Source: JAZLDV01 sp045614925 (GTDB lineage Bacteria; Bacillota_I; Bacilli_A; Erysipelotrichales; Coprobacillaceae). Taken from it: a DNA stretch of 18,655 nt. Shown in pieces: positions 1 to 8,388 of the stretch (within the stretch, counting starts at the first letter, position 1; each line of letters starts with the position of its first letter). The DNA is taken from the NCBI GenBank assembly GCA_045614925.1, contig JAZLDV010000069.1, positions 1 through 18,655 on the forward strand. The letters run 5' to 3'. The notes under the pieces are model-generated. The model was not told the DNA's origin. It searched no databases and was given only the letters and a program-made list of their open reading frames with translations. The position numbers and the translations under genes are program-made.

Positions 1-866
1 GTATTTTTGTCATACCAAACTGCATTGTTATGATACCAGTCTTCATCAGTATAAGAAACACCAGCACCATCACCAGGAGTTAATTCTTGTTTATAATCCC
101 AAGTTCTTAAGATTTCACCAGTTTCTCTATCTACTAATACACACATATCTTCTACAGTTTCACTGTTTAAATCTTCAGTTAATGCTAAGAAGTTACCGTC
201 TTCCATTTCGAATTGGTCGTGATGGTATCCACCAGGTAAACGATATTCTTTATAAATTTTTCCAACTGGAGATAATTCATATAAACCTGACATATAATAA
301 GGCATTTTTAATAAACGATCAGTTCCAATTAATAAGTTTCCATTTTTTAAACGTTTATATTCAAATACACAAGGAATTGTTAAATGCCAACGGATATCTC
401 CAGCATAGTCATATCCACATGCAGAGAATAATCCAGATGGTGTAACAATCATAATATTATCTTGGAAATATTCTGGAGTTGTATCACAGTAATCTACGAT
501 TTCTGGAGCTACATCTCCTACTTCGATATTAAATGTTCTTGTTTGCCCACGATATGGAGTTACTTCAATTGTATTGTTGTAATTTTGATATAAACCTACA
601 ATTGGTAAAATGTGAGTTTTTGCTTTAGGGAAAGTATGTGAGAAAGTTGCTGCTTTTGTTTTCCCTTTAATTGATAATGTAATTGCAACTTCTTCTTCAG
701 TTTTAAATAAGATAACTGCAGCTAATGGGTTAATTAAATATGGATTATATTTAATTAATGGATTGTCAATTGTATAGTTTCCTGCTTCAAATTCTGCTAA
801 CATTTCTTTTTCAGCTTTAGCTTGAAGTGGAATCCAGTGTTCGATTTGTTTAAATTCGATTGCCAT
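1..866 (-). CDS. Aryl-sulfate sulfotransferase (ASST family), C-terminus cut by window edge
   Basis: The frame opens at an ATG at 866, seven to ten bases after a GGAGG (plus-strand cctcc at 876-880), and stays open to base 1, giving 288 residues without a stop. Family enzymes transfer a sulfate group from one phenol to another without PAPS, through a sulfo-histidine. The call rests on the ASST-like stretch GGYHHDQFEMEDGNFLAL with His215-His216 and on YHNNAVWYD with His279, which resemble two of the active-site histidine regions of AssT. The C-terminal part, with the expected catalytic His, lies outside the window. The first residues (MAIEFKQIEHW) are not a signal peptide, whereas Gram-negative AssT is periplasmic, so this form is probably cytoplasmic. 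It sits behind the terminator of the ATP-grasp operon and is likely transcribed separately. Family assignment is by motif recall, fairly confident. Confidence 0.72.
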   Translation of the reverse strand, partial: MAIEFKQIEHWIPLQAKAEKEMLAEFEAGNYTIDNPLIKYNPYLINPLAAVILFKTEEEVAITLSIKGKTKAATFSHTFPKAKTHILPIVGLYQNYNNTIEVTPYRGQTRTFNIEVGDVAPEIVDYCDTTPEYFQDNIMIVTPSGLFSACGYDYAGDIRWHLTIPCVFEYKRLKNGNLLIGTDRLLKMPYYMSGLYELSPVGKIYKEYRLPGGYHHDQFEMEDGNFLALTEDLNSETVEDMCVLVDRETGEILRTWDYKQELTPGDGAGVSYTDEDWYHNNAVWYDKN

Positions 867-984
867 TTTTGTTTTCCTCCGTTTTGTTAATTTTTTATCA
901 TATTTATTTTACAATATATGACATATTTTTGTAATAGTTTTTTTTCATATAAGCAGTTGTCGCTTGTGTAAAAAAAAGGCATAA
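867..984 (-). promoter_or_regulatory. Leader of the sulfotransferase gene
   Basis: This short gap holds the ribosome binding site (GGAGG on minus, 876-880) and a candidate -10 TATGAT (897-902). I see no convincing -35 at the right distance. A small palindrome ATATGACATAT lies at 916-926, about where a -35 would be, and could be an operator or chance in AT-rich DNA. Confidence 0.3.
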
Positions 985-1012
985 AAAGAGATTGGCACCC
1001 ACCAATCTCTTT
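985..1012 (-). terminator. Rho-independent terminator of the ATP-grasp operon
   Basis: An 11-bp perfect stem (985-995 with 1002-1012) encloses a six-base loop. On the minus strand it is followed by TTTTTATGCC and then seven T. It lies four bases after the stop of the last ATP-grasp gene, so it ends the three-gene operon and separates it from the sulfotransferase. Confidence 0.88.
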
Positions 1013-1016
1013 GTCT

Positions 1017-2225
1017 TTAAATATAATCAGATCCATCTTCACGTTTTAATACGTAACGAATCATTTCAAACATTTCTTCTTCTGTTTTTGCTCTTAAGAT
1101 AAATACATGGTTCCCCATTGCAGGTGATAATACTTCAGGCACTTCTGTTTCTAATGAAATAGCATCTCCATATTTTGCTCTGATTTCATCATAGTTATGC
1201 ATATACCAGATTCCATTTCTTCTTCCAGTATAACATACCCAGTATTTTCTCTTAATATCATAGAAGCATTGGTTATATTTGATCATATCAGCCCAGATTG
1301 TATACACATCCACATCATATGCAAAGTTTGCCATATCTGGCATATATGCACCAGGTGCTCTCATATTAACTTCTAATCCTACAATATCACCTTTTTTCCC
1401 TAATCCTTCTTTATCTTCATCTAATCTAAAGAATTCAAAATGGAAATAACGGCTTCTTGTATCAAATGCTTCTACAGCTCTTTTTCCTACTTCATATAAA
1501 TCTAAACCTTCTACAGGTTGAGAATAGAAAGCAGTATCACATGCGTCATTAACATTATCCATAATAGAATTTAACATAACATGTGAAGTTGCGATTAAGA
1601 TATTTTTATCTTTATCTGTAATACCATCAAATGTTTCAACATGTCCAGGAACCATTTCTTCCATGATAAAATGAACATGAGGATCTTTTGTAGCAAAGAA
1701 ATAATCTAATTGCTCATCATTTTTTAATTTATATGTAGAACTTGCTCCTACACCATTATCTGGTTTTACAATAACAGGATATCCAACACTATGAGCAAAT
1801 GCTTTAGCAGCATTATAATCTTCAACTAAATGATATTTTGCTGTAGGAATACCAGCACTAGCATATACAGCTTTCATTTTTGATTTATATTTCATGCATC
1901 CCATATCTTGAATTTTAGTTCCTGTAGTTACATTAAAGTCATTTCTTAATGTTGCTTCTAATTCTAACCAATATTCATTTTGAGATTCAATCCAGTCAAT
2001 CTTACCATAAGTCATAGTAAAATAAGAACATGCTTTAAATACTTCCTGATAATCTTCTAAATTATTAACTCTATAATATTCAGTTAAACTATTTTTCACT
2101 TTAGGATCTAATAAATCATAAGCAGTATCTCCGATCCCTAAAACATTAATCCCTCTTACTTTTAAACGTTCACAGAAGTTATAAAAGTAAGTAGGAAAAT
2201 GTGGTGAAATAAATACTAAATTCAT
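1017..2225 (-). CDS. ATP-grasp ligase, paralogue 1
   Basis: A 402-residue protein with an ATP-grasp fold; such enzymes activate a carboxylate as an acyl-phosphate and join it to an amine or thiol nucleophile. Residues 1-100 form a pre-ATP-grasp domain. The nucleotide-binding parts are visible: VIVKPDNGVGASSTYK with Lys154 and a glycine-rich loop, the hinge glutamates Glu189-Glu190, Glu264 in FHFEFF, and the Mg-binding GLEVNMR with Glu285 and Asn287. The closest general relatives are carbamoyl-phosphate synthase/biotin carboxylase-like ligases, but biotin or carbamate chemistry is not indicated and the substrate is unknown. It is similar over its whole length to the protein at 2996-4177, roughly half identical by eye. 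It starts one base after the esterase stop, with AAAGGGTGG as ribosome binding site inside the esterase gene, so the two are translationally coupled. It is the last gene of the operon. No signal peptide; cytoplasmic. Confidence 0.85.
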   Translation of the reverse strand: MNLVFISPHFPTYFYNFCERLKVRGINVLGIGDTAYDLLDPKVKNSLTEYYRVNNLEDYQEVFKACSYFTMTYGKIDWIESQNEYWLELEATLRNDFNVTTGTKIQDMGCMKYKSKMKAVYASAGIPTAKYHLVEDYNAAKAFAHSVGYPVIVKPDNGVGASSTYKLKNDEQLDYFFATKDPHVHFIMEEMVPGHVETFDGITDKDKNILIATSHVMLNSIMDNVNDACDTAFYSQPVEGLDLYEVGKRAVEAFDTRSRYFHFEFFRLDEDKEGLGKKGDIVGLEVNMRAPGAYMPDMANFAYDVDVYTIWADMIKYNQCFYDIKRKYWVCYTGRRNGIWYMHNYDEIRAKYGDAISLETEVPEVLSPAMGNHVFILRAKTEEEMFEMIRYVLKREDGSDYI

Positions 2226-2226
2226 A

Positions 2227-2982
2227 CTATACCACCCTTTCTAAGAAGTAAGGTAATTGAATTCTCCACCAAGGCCAATCATGGTTTACATCATATCCCC
2301 AGAAATCAATCCATGCTGGAATACCTTTATAATCTAATAATTCTTTCATTCTATGAGAACTTCTGATCATATCATCTTCCCATGCACCTTGACCACAGCA
2401 TAAGATGATTTTATTTTTCTTATACATTTCAACATATGGATGATCTTGTGCCATACCATTAATAAATTGTACAGGTGAATTGTTATATAAGATTTCATCG
2501 AAATATCCTTTAAAGAATAAATCACTATCATAATATCCACTTAATGCAATAGTTCCATCAAAAATATCTGGTCTTCTAAACATAAAGTTTGCTGCATGAG
2601 TTGCACCCATAGAACATCCAGTTGTAAAAATACCACTTGCTTTTACTCCACCATTAGCTGCAGTATTGATTTGTTCAATTAAAGGTACTAATTCATGAAT
2701 AATATAATAATAGAATTGTTCTACCATATGAGTTCTATGTGGACCAAATCCATTTTCATTTGACCATCCTTCTTCATCAATACTATCACAGCAGAATAAT
2801 TGCACTTTACCATCTTCAATTAAATGTTCAATACAAGCAACCATTCCATTATTTTCAAAATCAAAATAACGTCCATTTTGAGATGGGAAAACTAAAATAG
2901 GTTTCCCTGCATGACCATATACATTAAAAGCCATATCTCTATTTAAACATTGACTAAATTTACTATACCATTCTTTTTTCAT
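2227..2982 (-). CDS. Esterase-like alpha/beta hydrolase between two ATP-grasp genes
   Basis: A 251-residue alpha/beta hydrolase resembling the esterase D/PF00756 family. The nucleophile elbow is TTGCSMGATHA with Ser124 in a G-x-S-x-G setting. Asp203 or Asp204 in GAWEDD and His234 in DVNHDWPWW complete a plausible catalytic triad. The expected oxyanion strand is near residues 28-38 (PILVFPSQNGR). There is no signal peptide and no membrane segment, so it acts in the cytoplasm. Families with this fold cleave esters or thioesters, or transfer acyl groups. The gene is the middle of an operon, with 13 bases to the upstream ATP-grasp stop and one base to the downstream ATP-grasp start. This implies work on the same substrate or product as the ligases, for example releasing, proofreading or trimming an amide or ester. 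That role is inferred from position only. Confidence 0.82.
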   Translation of the reverse strand: MKKEWYSKFSQCLNRDMAFNVYGHAGKPILVFPSQNGRYFDFENNGMVACIEHLIEDGKVQLFCCDSIDEEGWSNENGFGPHRTHMVEQFYYYIIHELVPLIEQINTAANGGVKASGIFTTGCSMGATHAANFMFRRPDIFDGTIALSGYYDSDLFFKGYFDEILYNNSPVQFINGMAQDHPYVEMYKKNKIILCCGQGAWEDDMIRSSHRMKELLDYKGIPAWIDFWGYDVNHDWPWWRIQLPYFLERVV

Positions 2983-2995
2983 ATATTTTCCATCC

Positions 2996-4177
2996 TTATC
3001 CTAAAACATAATCTACAAACTCATTTACTTTATCCATACTTTCAAAACGTGCTGTATAAATAAAGTTCCCCATTGCACCTGCTAAAATATCAGGCATTCT
3101 TTCACACATAACCATGTCAAATCCATATTTCTGACAAACTTCTTCATGTGTATGAGTATAATTTAATCCATCTCTTCTACCACAATAAATACAATGATAT
3201 GGACGTTCTTTACTATAATTTGCATATCCGTCTACAACCATATCTGCATAAATCTGATAAATATTAATATCATTAGCATAGTTCATCATATCAGGAGTAT
3301 ATCCTCCAGGTGTTCTATGATTAACTTCTAATCCAATAATATCTCCTTTTTTACCTAAACCTTCTTTATCTTCTAACATTCTAAAGAATTCCATATGGAA
3401 ACATCTTGCTGCAGTATAGAATGTTTTTACACATGCTCTTCCTGCTGCTTTTAAATCTTCAGGTAATTCTCTTAATGAATAGTAATACATGCTTCCACCT
3501 TCATTAACAACATCCATAATTGGATTAGGGAATACATGTGAAGTTTCAAAAATAACTTCTTTATTCATATTTGCCATACCATCATAAGAAATAATTAACC
3601 CATTAATATATTCTTCCATAATATATTGAGTCCATTGTTCTTCTGCGTAGAATGCTCTTAATTCATCTTCATTTGAAATTTTATAAGTTTTAGCAGCCCC
3701 TACACCATTATCAGGTTTAACAACGACAGGATATCCAACCTGTTCAATAAACTTTAATCCCTCTTCTAAAGTTGTTGTTAAATGATATCTTGCAGTTTTA
3801 ACTCCTGCTTCTTCATAAAATTTCTTCATTTGAGATTTACATTTAATCTCTTCAATATGATTTGTTTTAATTCCTGTTGTAATATTGAAATCAGTTCTTA
3901 ATCTAGCATCTTGCTCTAACCAATATTCATTATTAGATTCTAACCAATCAATCTTTCCATAATGGAAAGAAAAATATCCCATAGCTTTAACCATTTCATC
4001 ATAGTTTTCCATAGAATTTACTTTGTAATATTCATGTACAGAATTTTTTAACTCATCAGTTAATTCTTCATAAGGTGTTTCCCCGATAGCTAATACTGTC
4101 ACACCTCTATTTTTTAAACATGCACAAAATTGATAAAAATTCTTAGGAAATGTTGGTGAAATATATACAAAATTCAT
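2996..4177 (-). CDS. ATP-grasp ligase, paralogue 2
   Basis: First gene of the operon, 393 residues, aligning end to end with the ligase at 1017-2225. Both begin with the pattern SPxFPxxFYxFC and share KIDWxESxNEYWLE near residues 75-88. ATP-binding residues are conserved: VVVKPDNGVGAAKTYK with Lys154, IMEE with Glu188-Glu189, HMEFF with Glu263, and GLEVNHR with Glu284 and Asn286. The two copies differ most in residues 105-125, 190-245 and the C-terminal 70, where substrate specificity usually lies. They are therefore likely to act on different substrates or form a heterodimer, rather than being a redundant duplication. A strong ribosome binding site (GAGGAGG) sits ten bases before the ATG, and a good promoter lies just upstream. 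Product unknown. Confidence 0.85.
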   Translation of the reverse strand: MNFVYISPTFPKNFYQFCACLKNRGVTVLAIGETPYEELTDELKNSVHEYYKVNSMENYDEMVKAMGYFSFHYGKIDWLESNNEYWLEQDARLRTDFNITTGIKTNHIEEIKCKSQMKKFYEEAGVKTARYHLTTTLEEGLKFIEQVGYPVVVKPDNGVGAAKTYKISNEDELRAFYAEEQWTQYIMEEYINGLIISYDGMANMNKEVIFETSHVFPNPIMDVVNEGGSMYYYSLRELPEDLKAAGRACVKTFYTAARCFHMEFFRMLEDKEGLGKKGDIIGLEVNHRTPGGYTPDMMNYANDINIYQIYADMVVDGYANYSKERPYHCIYCGRRDGLNYTHTHEEVCQKYGFDMVMCERMPDILAGAMGNFIYTARFESMDKVNEFVDYVLG

Positions 4178-4211
4178 ACCCTTTCCTCCTCACTCTATAA
4201 TATACACAACA

Positions 4212-4240
4212 ATTATACCATTATTTTCTATGTTTATCGA
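4212..4240 (-). promoter_or_regulatory. Sigma-A-type promoter of the ATP-grasp/esterase operon
   Basis: On the minus strand TCGATA (-35, 4235-4240, four of six to consensus), a 17-base spacer and a perfect TATAAT (-10, 4212-4217) lie about 35 bases before the ATG at 4177. No operator-like repeat is obvious around it, which points to constitutive or globally controlled expression. Confidence 0.7.
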
Positions 4241-4301
4241 CATAATTTTACTACTAAGACGTATTTTTACAAAATTCACTAAACTTTTTAGGAAAAATAA
4301 A

Positions 4302-4335
4302 AAAACAAAGATTTTTATTTATAAATCTTTGTTTT
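4302..4335 (-). terminator. Terminator of the zinc-ribbon protein gene
   Basis: A 13-bp perfect stem (4302-4314 with 4323-4335) with an eight-base loop is followed on the minus strand by TTTATTTTTCC. It lies seven bases beyond the stop codon at 4343 and just upstream of the ATP-grasp promoter, insulating the two units. Confidence 0.82.
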
Positions 4336-4342
4336 AATTCAT

Positions 4343-5296
4343 TTAATACGTTGCAAATGATAGCGAAAAATCAAACTGCTCATTCTCAGTATTCAATTCC
4401 ATAATTACATCATAACCATCATAATCAATCACTTCTTCATTGATCATTTCATAATTTATATCATCACCTAAATATATATTTTCATTTAAGAACTTTCTAT
4501 ATTTAGTTGAAAAATGGCTAACTGGTATATCAATACCTAATTCACTTCCTATATTCTTTATCATCTCATCATCATAAGGAAATTTAATATCACTTTTAAA
4601 TGTATCAGATGACCAATATACTTTTAATGTCTTTTCATCTATCACATCATTAAAATACATAGACTCAACAGCATAACAAACTCCATCTTTTTCCCCTGTA
4701 ATAGTCACAGTAGAAATAACATCTTCTTCGACATATATATTTTCATCAACATAAACTTCATCAAAATACTGATTCATCATATCTATATCGCTTTCTCTTA
4801 AGTCAATAAGGTATTCTGCTTCAATATATCCTTCTTCATCTCTTAATTCTTCTAAAGATGTATATTGAGATTCAAATAAATAATCAACATCCTCAAAGAA
4901 TTCTCCTACACCACTAATAACTCCACTAGTAACAGTTCCTATGATTCCTATACAAGATCCTATCATATTAATCGCAACAAAAATCAAAAAGAACTTTAAA
5001 TAGGCATTCATATTTGAATTAGGCATACTTTTTCTTGAAGTAGATTGTTGCCTTTTTACAGTCTCATCAACATTCTTTTTTAGCCCCTTGAATACTTTAC
5101 TCAAATCTTCATTATTCACTTTTTTAGTTTGAGAAGTTTTTGTATTCACTGACTTTTTAGGTTCTACTTTTATATGATTATGATCTTTACCACTCGCATC
5201 AAATGTATTCACATAATTATCTTTTATTTTCATCCCACAATTAGGACACTCTTTTTGACCTATCATAATCTTAGTATCACATACATCACACCTCAT
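4343..5296 (-). CDS. Zinc-ribbon single-pass membrane protein, function unknown
   Basis: I do not recognise a named family. The 317-residue protein starts with a zinc ribbon: Cys3-x2-Cys6 and Cys17-x2-Cys20 (CDVC, CPNCG). A polar, Lys/Ser/Thr-rich linker follows to about residue 97. One hydrophobic segment spans about 99-125 (YLKFFLIFVAINMIGSCIGI and on). The remaining 190 residues are markedly acidic, with many Asp and Glu and no further Cys after the membrane segment. By the positive-inside rule the zinc ribbon should be cytoplasmic and the acidic domain extracellular. This layout, a cytoplasmic zinc ribbon with an outer domain, is common among uncharacterised Bacillota envelope proteins. 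It starts at ATG 5296 after AGGTGATTTT. It has its own terminator and lies downstream of phoR's terminator, so it is probably a single-gene unit. Confidence 0.7.
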   Translation of the reverse strand: MRCDVCDTKIMIGQKECPNCGMKIKDNYVNTFDASGKDHNHIKVEPKKSVNTKTSQTKKVNNEDLSKVFKGLKKNVDETVKRQQSTSRKSMPNSNMNAYLKFFLIFVAINMIGSCIGIIGTVTSGVISGVGEFFEDVDYLFESQYTSLEELRDEEGYIEAEYLIDLRESDIDMMNQYFDEVYVDENIYVEEDVISTVTITGEKDGVCYAVESMYFNDVIDEKTLKVYWSSDTFKSDIKFPYDDEMIKNIGSELGIDIPVSHFSTKYRKFLNENIYLGDDINYEMINEEVIDYDGYDVIMELNTENEQFDFSLSFATY

Positions 5297-5400
5297 AAAA
5301 TCACCTACTTCCTTTTCTTTATTATATCATAACATACATTCCATAATATTTATAATAATAAATAATAAAAATAATTTTTTTAATTACTTTATAAAATAAA

Positions 5401-5431
5401 AAGTGATTTTACTTTTTAGGTAAAATCACTT
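5401..5431 (-). terminator. Terminator at the end of the pst-pho operon
   Basis: A stem of at least 11 bp (5401-5411 with 5421-5431, plus a C-G pair 5412/5420) overlaps the last codons of the histidine kinase gene. On the minus strand it is followed by TTTATTTTATAAAG. The tail is U-rich but interrupted, so termination may be partial. Confidence 0.7.
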
Positions 5432-7082
5432 CTATTTTTGTCCCTCTATCTACAACACTATTTAAATTAATCACACCATTACATGAAGAAACAATATGTT
5501 TAACAATCGCTAAACCAAGTCCTGTTCCTCCACCTTGTCTGCTTCTGGCTTTATCCACCCTAAAGAATCTTTCAAATACTCTATGCTGTGCATTTTGTGG
5601 TATTCCTATACCACTATCTTCTATCACAATCTTTATTTCATTTTTTCCTTGTTCTAATAAAATATCAATTACCCCATTATCTTTATTATATTTAATTGCA
5701 TTACTAATTAAATTAGATAATAAAGTATGCATATGACTATGATTTCCATAATAAACAAAAGATTCTAAATGAGTTTTGACAGTAATAGATTGGTTTTGAA
5801 TCTGTAATTCAAAACGATCTAATATTTCTTCTATCAGATAATCTAATCTTATTGGAACAACTTCTTTATTTTCTTCCATATATTCTATACGTGATAACAT
5901 TAAGATATCATTAATAAGATTCATCATATTATTCACTTCATTTTGTATTTTATTAAACATCTGATATTTCTTTTGTTCATCCGTTATAATCCCTTGAGAT
6001 AATAATTCACTATATCCTTTAATAGAAGTCATAGGTGTTTTTAATTCGTGTGATACATTTGAGAAGAATTCACTTCTCATCTGATCATTTTGTTTTGTTG
6101 TTGTGATATCTACAAACAATAACGTTGTTCCTAGATTCTTTCTACTAATATAACATGCATAATACAAATCATGTATTTTTAATTCTATATATTGTTTTGA
6201 TACAGGATTATGTAATGCTTCTTTTAATTCTGGTATTTTTATCTGATGCAAGAATTCATTTTTTAGATGTATTGGACCTAAAATAGATATAGCTTTATTG
6301 TTAATGTTTAATACTTTGTATTCATCATCTAACAATACAAATCCTTCATTCATCTGTTTTAGAATTTCATCTATTTTATTTTGCTGAAATCTATTTTCAG
6401 CAACTGTTTTTCTTAGCCTATGTGATAAATTTTCTATTGTTTTTACAATAACATTAAATTCTTCATATTTATAATCTTTTCTTTTAAAATTTAAATTATG
6501 ATCTAAATTATCTAATTCATCACATATTTCTGTCATTGGTTCACTAAACTTCTTAGAGAATCTTTTCGCTAGAAACAATGATATCATATAAGATACAACA
6601 GTACTTATTAATAAATTCGGTGTTAATGCATATAACTGATTTTTGACTCCATTATACGGCATCGCTAAACGTGTAATGTGTTCTCCATTATAATACGCAA
6701 CATATAAAAATTTTTGTCCTACTGTAGAAGATTTTCTTAATGCATATCCAGTTCCATTTTCTAATGCTTCTTTTACTTCTTTTCTATCTAAATGATTTTC
6801 TTCGATTGAAGAATCATATGTATCAGCAAGTACGACACCATTCTTATCAATAATCGTAATTCTTGATTCTTTTGTAAATGCATGAGGATTGATTTTTTCT
6901 ACTTGCTCCTGTAATTCACCAGTATCATCTAAAGAATAATCAATCAGTTTTATAATATAAACCATATCATTTTTTGCTGTTTTTAAATTAAGATTTGAAA
7001 TTAATACTCCCGTTAAAACAAAACTAATTAATAACGCAATAGAAAATATAAATACAAAATATCTGAATATTGCTTTTTTCAT
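5409..7082 (-). CDS. phoR: Phosphate-sensing histidine kinase, PhoR type
   Basis: A 557-residue membrane sensor kinase. TM1 is about residues 8-30, followed by an extracytoplasmic sensor of about 120 residues (35-150), TM2 about 153-172, a HAMP-like linker to about 228, and a PAS-like domain (about 232-328). The HisKA domain carries the phospho-acceptor His345 in SNVSHELKTP. The ATPase domain shows the N-box NLISNAIKYN (Asn461), DSGIGI (489-494) and GGGTGLGLA (517-525). It autophosphorylates and passes phosphate to the response regulator encoded just upstream. Its start is one base after that gene's stop, with a GAGGA ribosome binding site inside it, so the pair is co-translated. Being last in a pstSCAB-phoU operon identifies the signal as phosphate supply. 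Length and layout match the PhoR/WalK-like group. Confidence 0.92.
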   Translation of the reverse strand: MKKAIFRYFVFIFSIALLISFVLTGVLISNLNLKTAKNDMVYIIKLIDYSLDDTGELQEQVEKINPHAFTKESRITIIDKNGVVLADTYDSSIEENHLDRKEVKEALENGTGYALRKSSTVGQKFLYVAYYNGEHITRLAMPYNGVKNQLYALTPNLLISTVVSYMISLFLAKRFSKKFSEPMTEICDELDNLDHNLNFKRKDYKYEEFNVIVKTIENLSHRLRKTVAENRFQQNKIDEILKQMNEGFVLLDDEYKVLNINNKAISILGPIHLKNEFLHQIKIPELKEALHNPVSKQYIELKIHDLYYACYISRKNLGTTLLFVDITTTKQNDQMRSEFFSNVSHELKTPMTSIKGYSELLSQGIITDEQKKYQMFNKIQNEVNNMMNLINDILMLSRIEYMEENKEVVPIRLDYLIEEILDRFELQIQNQSITVKTHLESFVYYGNHSHMHTLLSNLISNAIKYNKDNGVIDILLEQGKNEIKIVIEDSGIGIPQNAQHRVFERFFRVDKARSRQGGGTGLGLAIVKHIVSSCNGVINLNSVVDRGTKIEVILPKK

Positions 7083-7083
7083 A

Positions 7084-7758
7084 CTATTCCTCTATATATC
7101 TATACCCTACAGCTCTAATTGTCTTAATAAATGTTTCACCATCATCATTTAATTTTTTTCTAAGTAATCCTATTTGTACATCTAAAGCTCTTGATTCACC
7201 TACAAAATCATATCCCCATATGTTATTTAATAATTCAATCTTTTCTACAACTCTATCTCTATTTTCAATTAGATAAACTAATAACTGATATTCTTTATTT
7301 GTTAATTCTAACATATGACCATTATGAGTTACACTATGTGTTGATTTATCAATACATAGATGTTTTGTCTTAATCATTGTATTTTTCTTAGGATTACTTC
7401 TTCTAAGTAATGATCTGACTCTTGCACATAATTCTAATACGCTAAATGGTTTAGTCATATAGTCATCACTTCCACTATCTAATCCTTTAATCTTATCAAT
7501 TTCACTATCTTTTGCACTAAGGATCAATATTGGTAAACGACTATTTGTTTCTCTTATTTTTTTAATCGCAGTAATTCCATCCATTTCAGGTAACATAAGA
7601 TCAAAAATAGCAAGATCAGCTTTTACATTTTCTAATGCTAAAATTGCTTCTATTGCATTATTAAAAACTGTTACAATGTATCCTGTCGATTCTAATGAAA
7701 TTTTTAATATCTCCTGAATATTTTCATCATCTTCTATTACAAATATATGTTCACGCAT
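7084..7758 (-). CDS. phoP: OmpR-family response regulator, PhoP/PhoB type
   Basis: A 224-residue two-domain regulator. The receiver (1-118) has the acidic pair Asp10-Asp11, phospho-acceptor Asp53 in IFDLMLPEMDG, Ser81 and Lys103 in MTKPF. The C-terminal winged helix spans about 130-222, with the usual NxxRxVxxxELLNNIWGY and RKKL-x-RAVGYRY patterns. It should bind the Pho boxes seen before pstS and in the pstS-pstC gap when phosphorylated. It starts at ATG 7758 after GGAGG, 11 bases after phoU. The symbol phoP follows Bacillus usage; phoB would be the enterobacterial name. Encoding the regulator inside the operon it controls gives positive feedback. Confidence 0.9.
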   Translation of the reverse strand: MREHIFVIEDDENIQEILKISLESTGYIVTVFNNAIEAILALENVKADLAIFDLMLPEMDGITAIKKIRETNSRLPILILSAKDSEIDKIKGLDSGSDDYMTKPFSVLELCARVRSLLRRSNPKKNTMIKTKHLCIDKSTHSVTHNGHMLELTNKEYQLLVYLIENRDRVVEKIELLNNIWGYDFVGESRALDVQIGLLRKKLNDDGETFIKTIRAVGYRYIEE

Positions 7759-7769
7759 ATGTTTTCCTC

Positions 7770-8387
7770 CTATAAAGAGCCTTTTTCTTCAAATTCTAAC
7801 CATTCACACACATTGACTGCATGATCTCCAATTTTTTCTAAATGCTTTGCTATCATTAATAAATCTATATAATGATCTATATGTTCTTTCACTAATAGTT
7901 TAATATCTTCAAAATATTGATTTACCTTCTGTTCATTGCTTAATACTCTTTTTGCTTTACTTAAATCATGATAGACAAATGCCTCAATTGAATCTCCCAC
8001 CATTATTTTAACTGTTTTTAACATAATATACAATTTATCAATTTGGTTAAATTGATTTGTATATTGTGATTGCAACATAATTTCAGCAATATCAGCACAT
8101 TGATCCCCAATTCTTTCTAAATCAGTCACTGCTTTTAAGACAGATGTAATATGTCTTAGATCACTTGCTATTGGCTGTTGTGTTAATAATAGATGGAAGC
8201 ATAATGTTTCTATTCTTCTTTCGAAATCATTGATAATTCTATCGTTTTTTATGATTTCTTCTGCTAAAACTATATCATGATTTTTAAAAGATGTAATCAT
8301 ATTTTCTAATGCTTTTTCACATAAACGAGACATTTTTACCAAATCTTTATTTAGCTGCATTAGTTCCTTGTCAAAATATTTTCTCAT
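7770..8387 (-). CDS. phoU: Phosphate transport regulator PhoU
   Basis: A 205-residue helical protein made of two similar three-helix halves. Each half carries the PhoU metal-cluster motif: DLERIGDQCADIAE in the first and HLEKIGDHAVNVCEW in the second. PhoU links the Pst transporter to the PhoR kinase and holds signalling off when phosphate is plentiful. I place the start at ATG 8387: the AGGAAGG at about 8397-8403 is ten bases away, and PhoU proteins typically begin MRxxFDxxL, as here. The longer frame from TTG at 8396 would abut the ribosome binding site. The start is one base after the pstB stop (TAATATG), so translation is coupled. Confidence 0.93.
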   Translation of the reverse strand: MRKYFDKELMQLNKDLVKMSRLCEKALENMITSFKNHDIVLAEEIIKNDRIINDFERRIETLCFHLLLTQQPIASDLRHITSVLKAVTDLERIGDQCADIAEIMLQSQYTNQFNQIDKLYIMLKTVKIMVGDSIEAFVYHDLSKAKRVLSNEQKVNQYFEDIKLLVKEHIDHYIDLLMIAKHLEKIGDHAVNVCEWLEFEEKGSL

Positions 8388-8388
8388 A

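Noticed and set aside
182..445. A plus-strand open frame of 87 codons inside the sulfotransferase gene
   Set aside because: No ribosome binding site, no family resemblance, and fully covered by a well-supported minus-strand gene.
1017..4177. The two ATP-grasp genes as biotin carboxylase or carbamoyl-phosphate synthase
   Set aside because: Each has a single ATP-grasp domain. No biotin-carrier, carboxyltransferase or glutaminase partner is nearby and lengths fit stand-alone ligases.
5297..5400. A small gene or RNA between the zinc-ribbon gene and phoR
   Set aside because: Only very AT-rich DNA with a possible -10 (TATAAT near 5320) and no frame with a ribosome binding site or stable fold.
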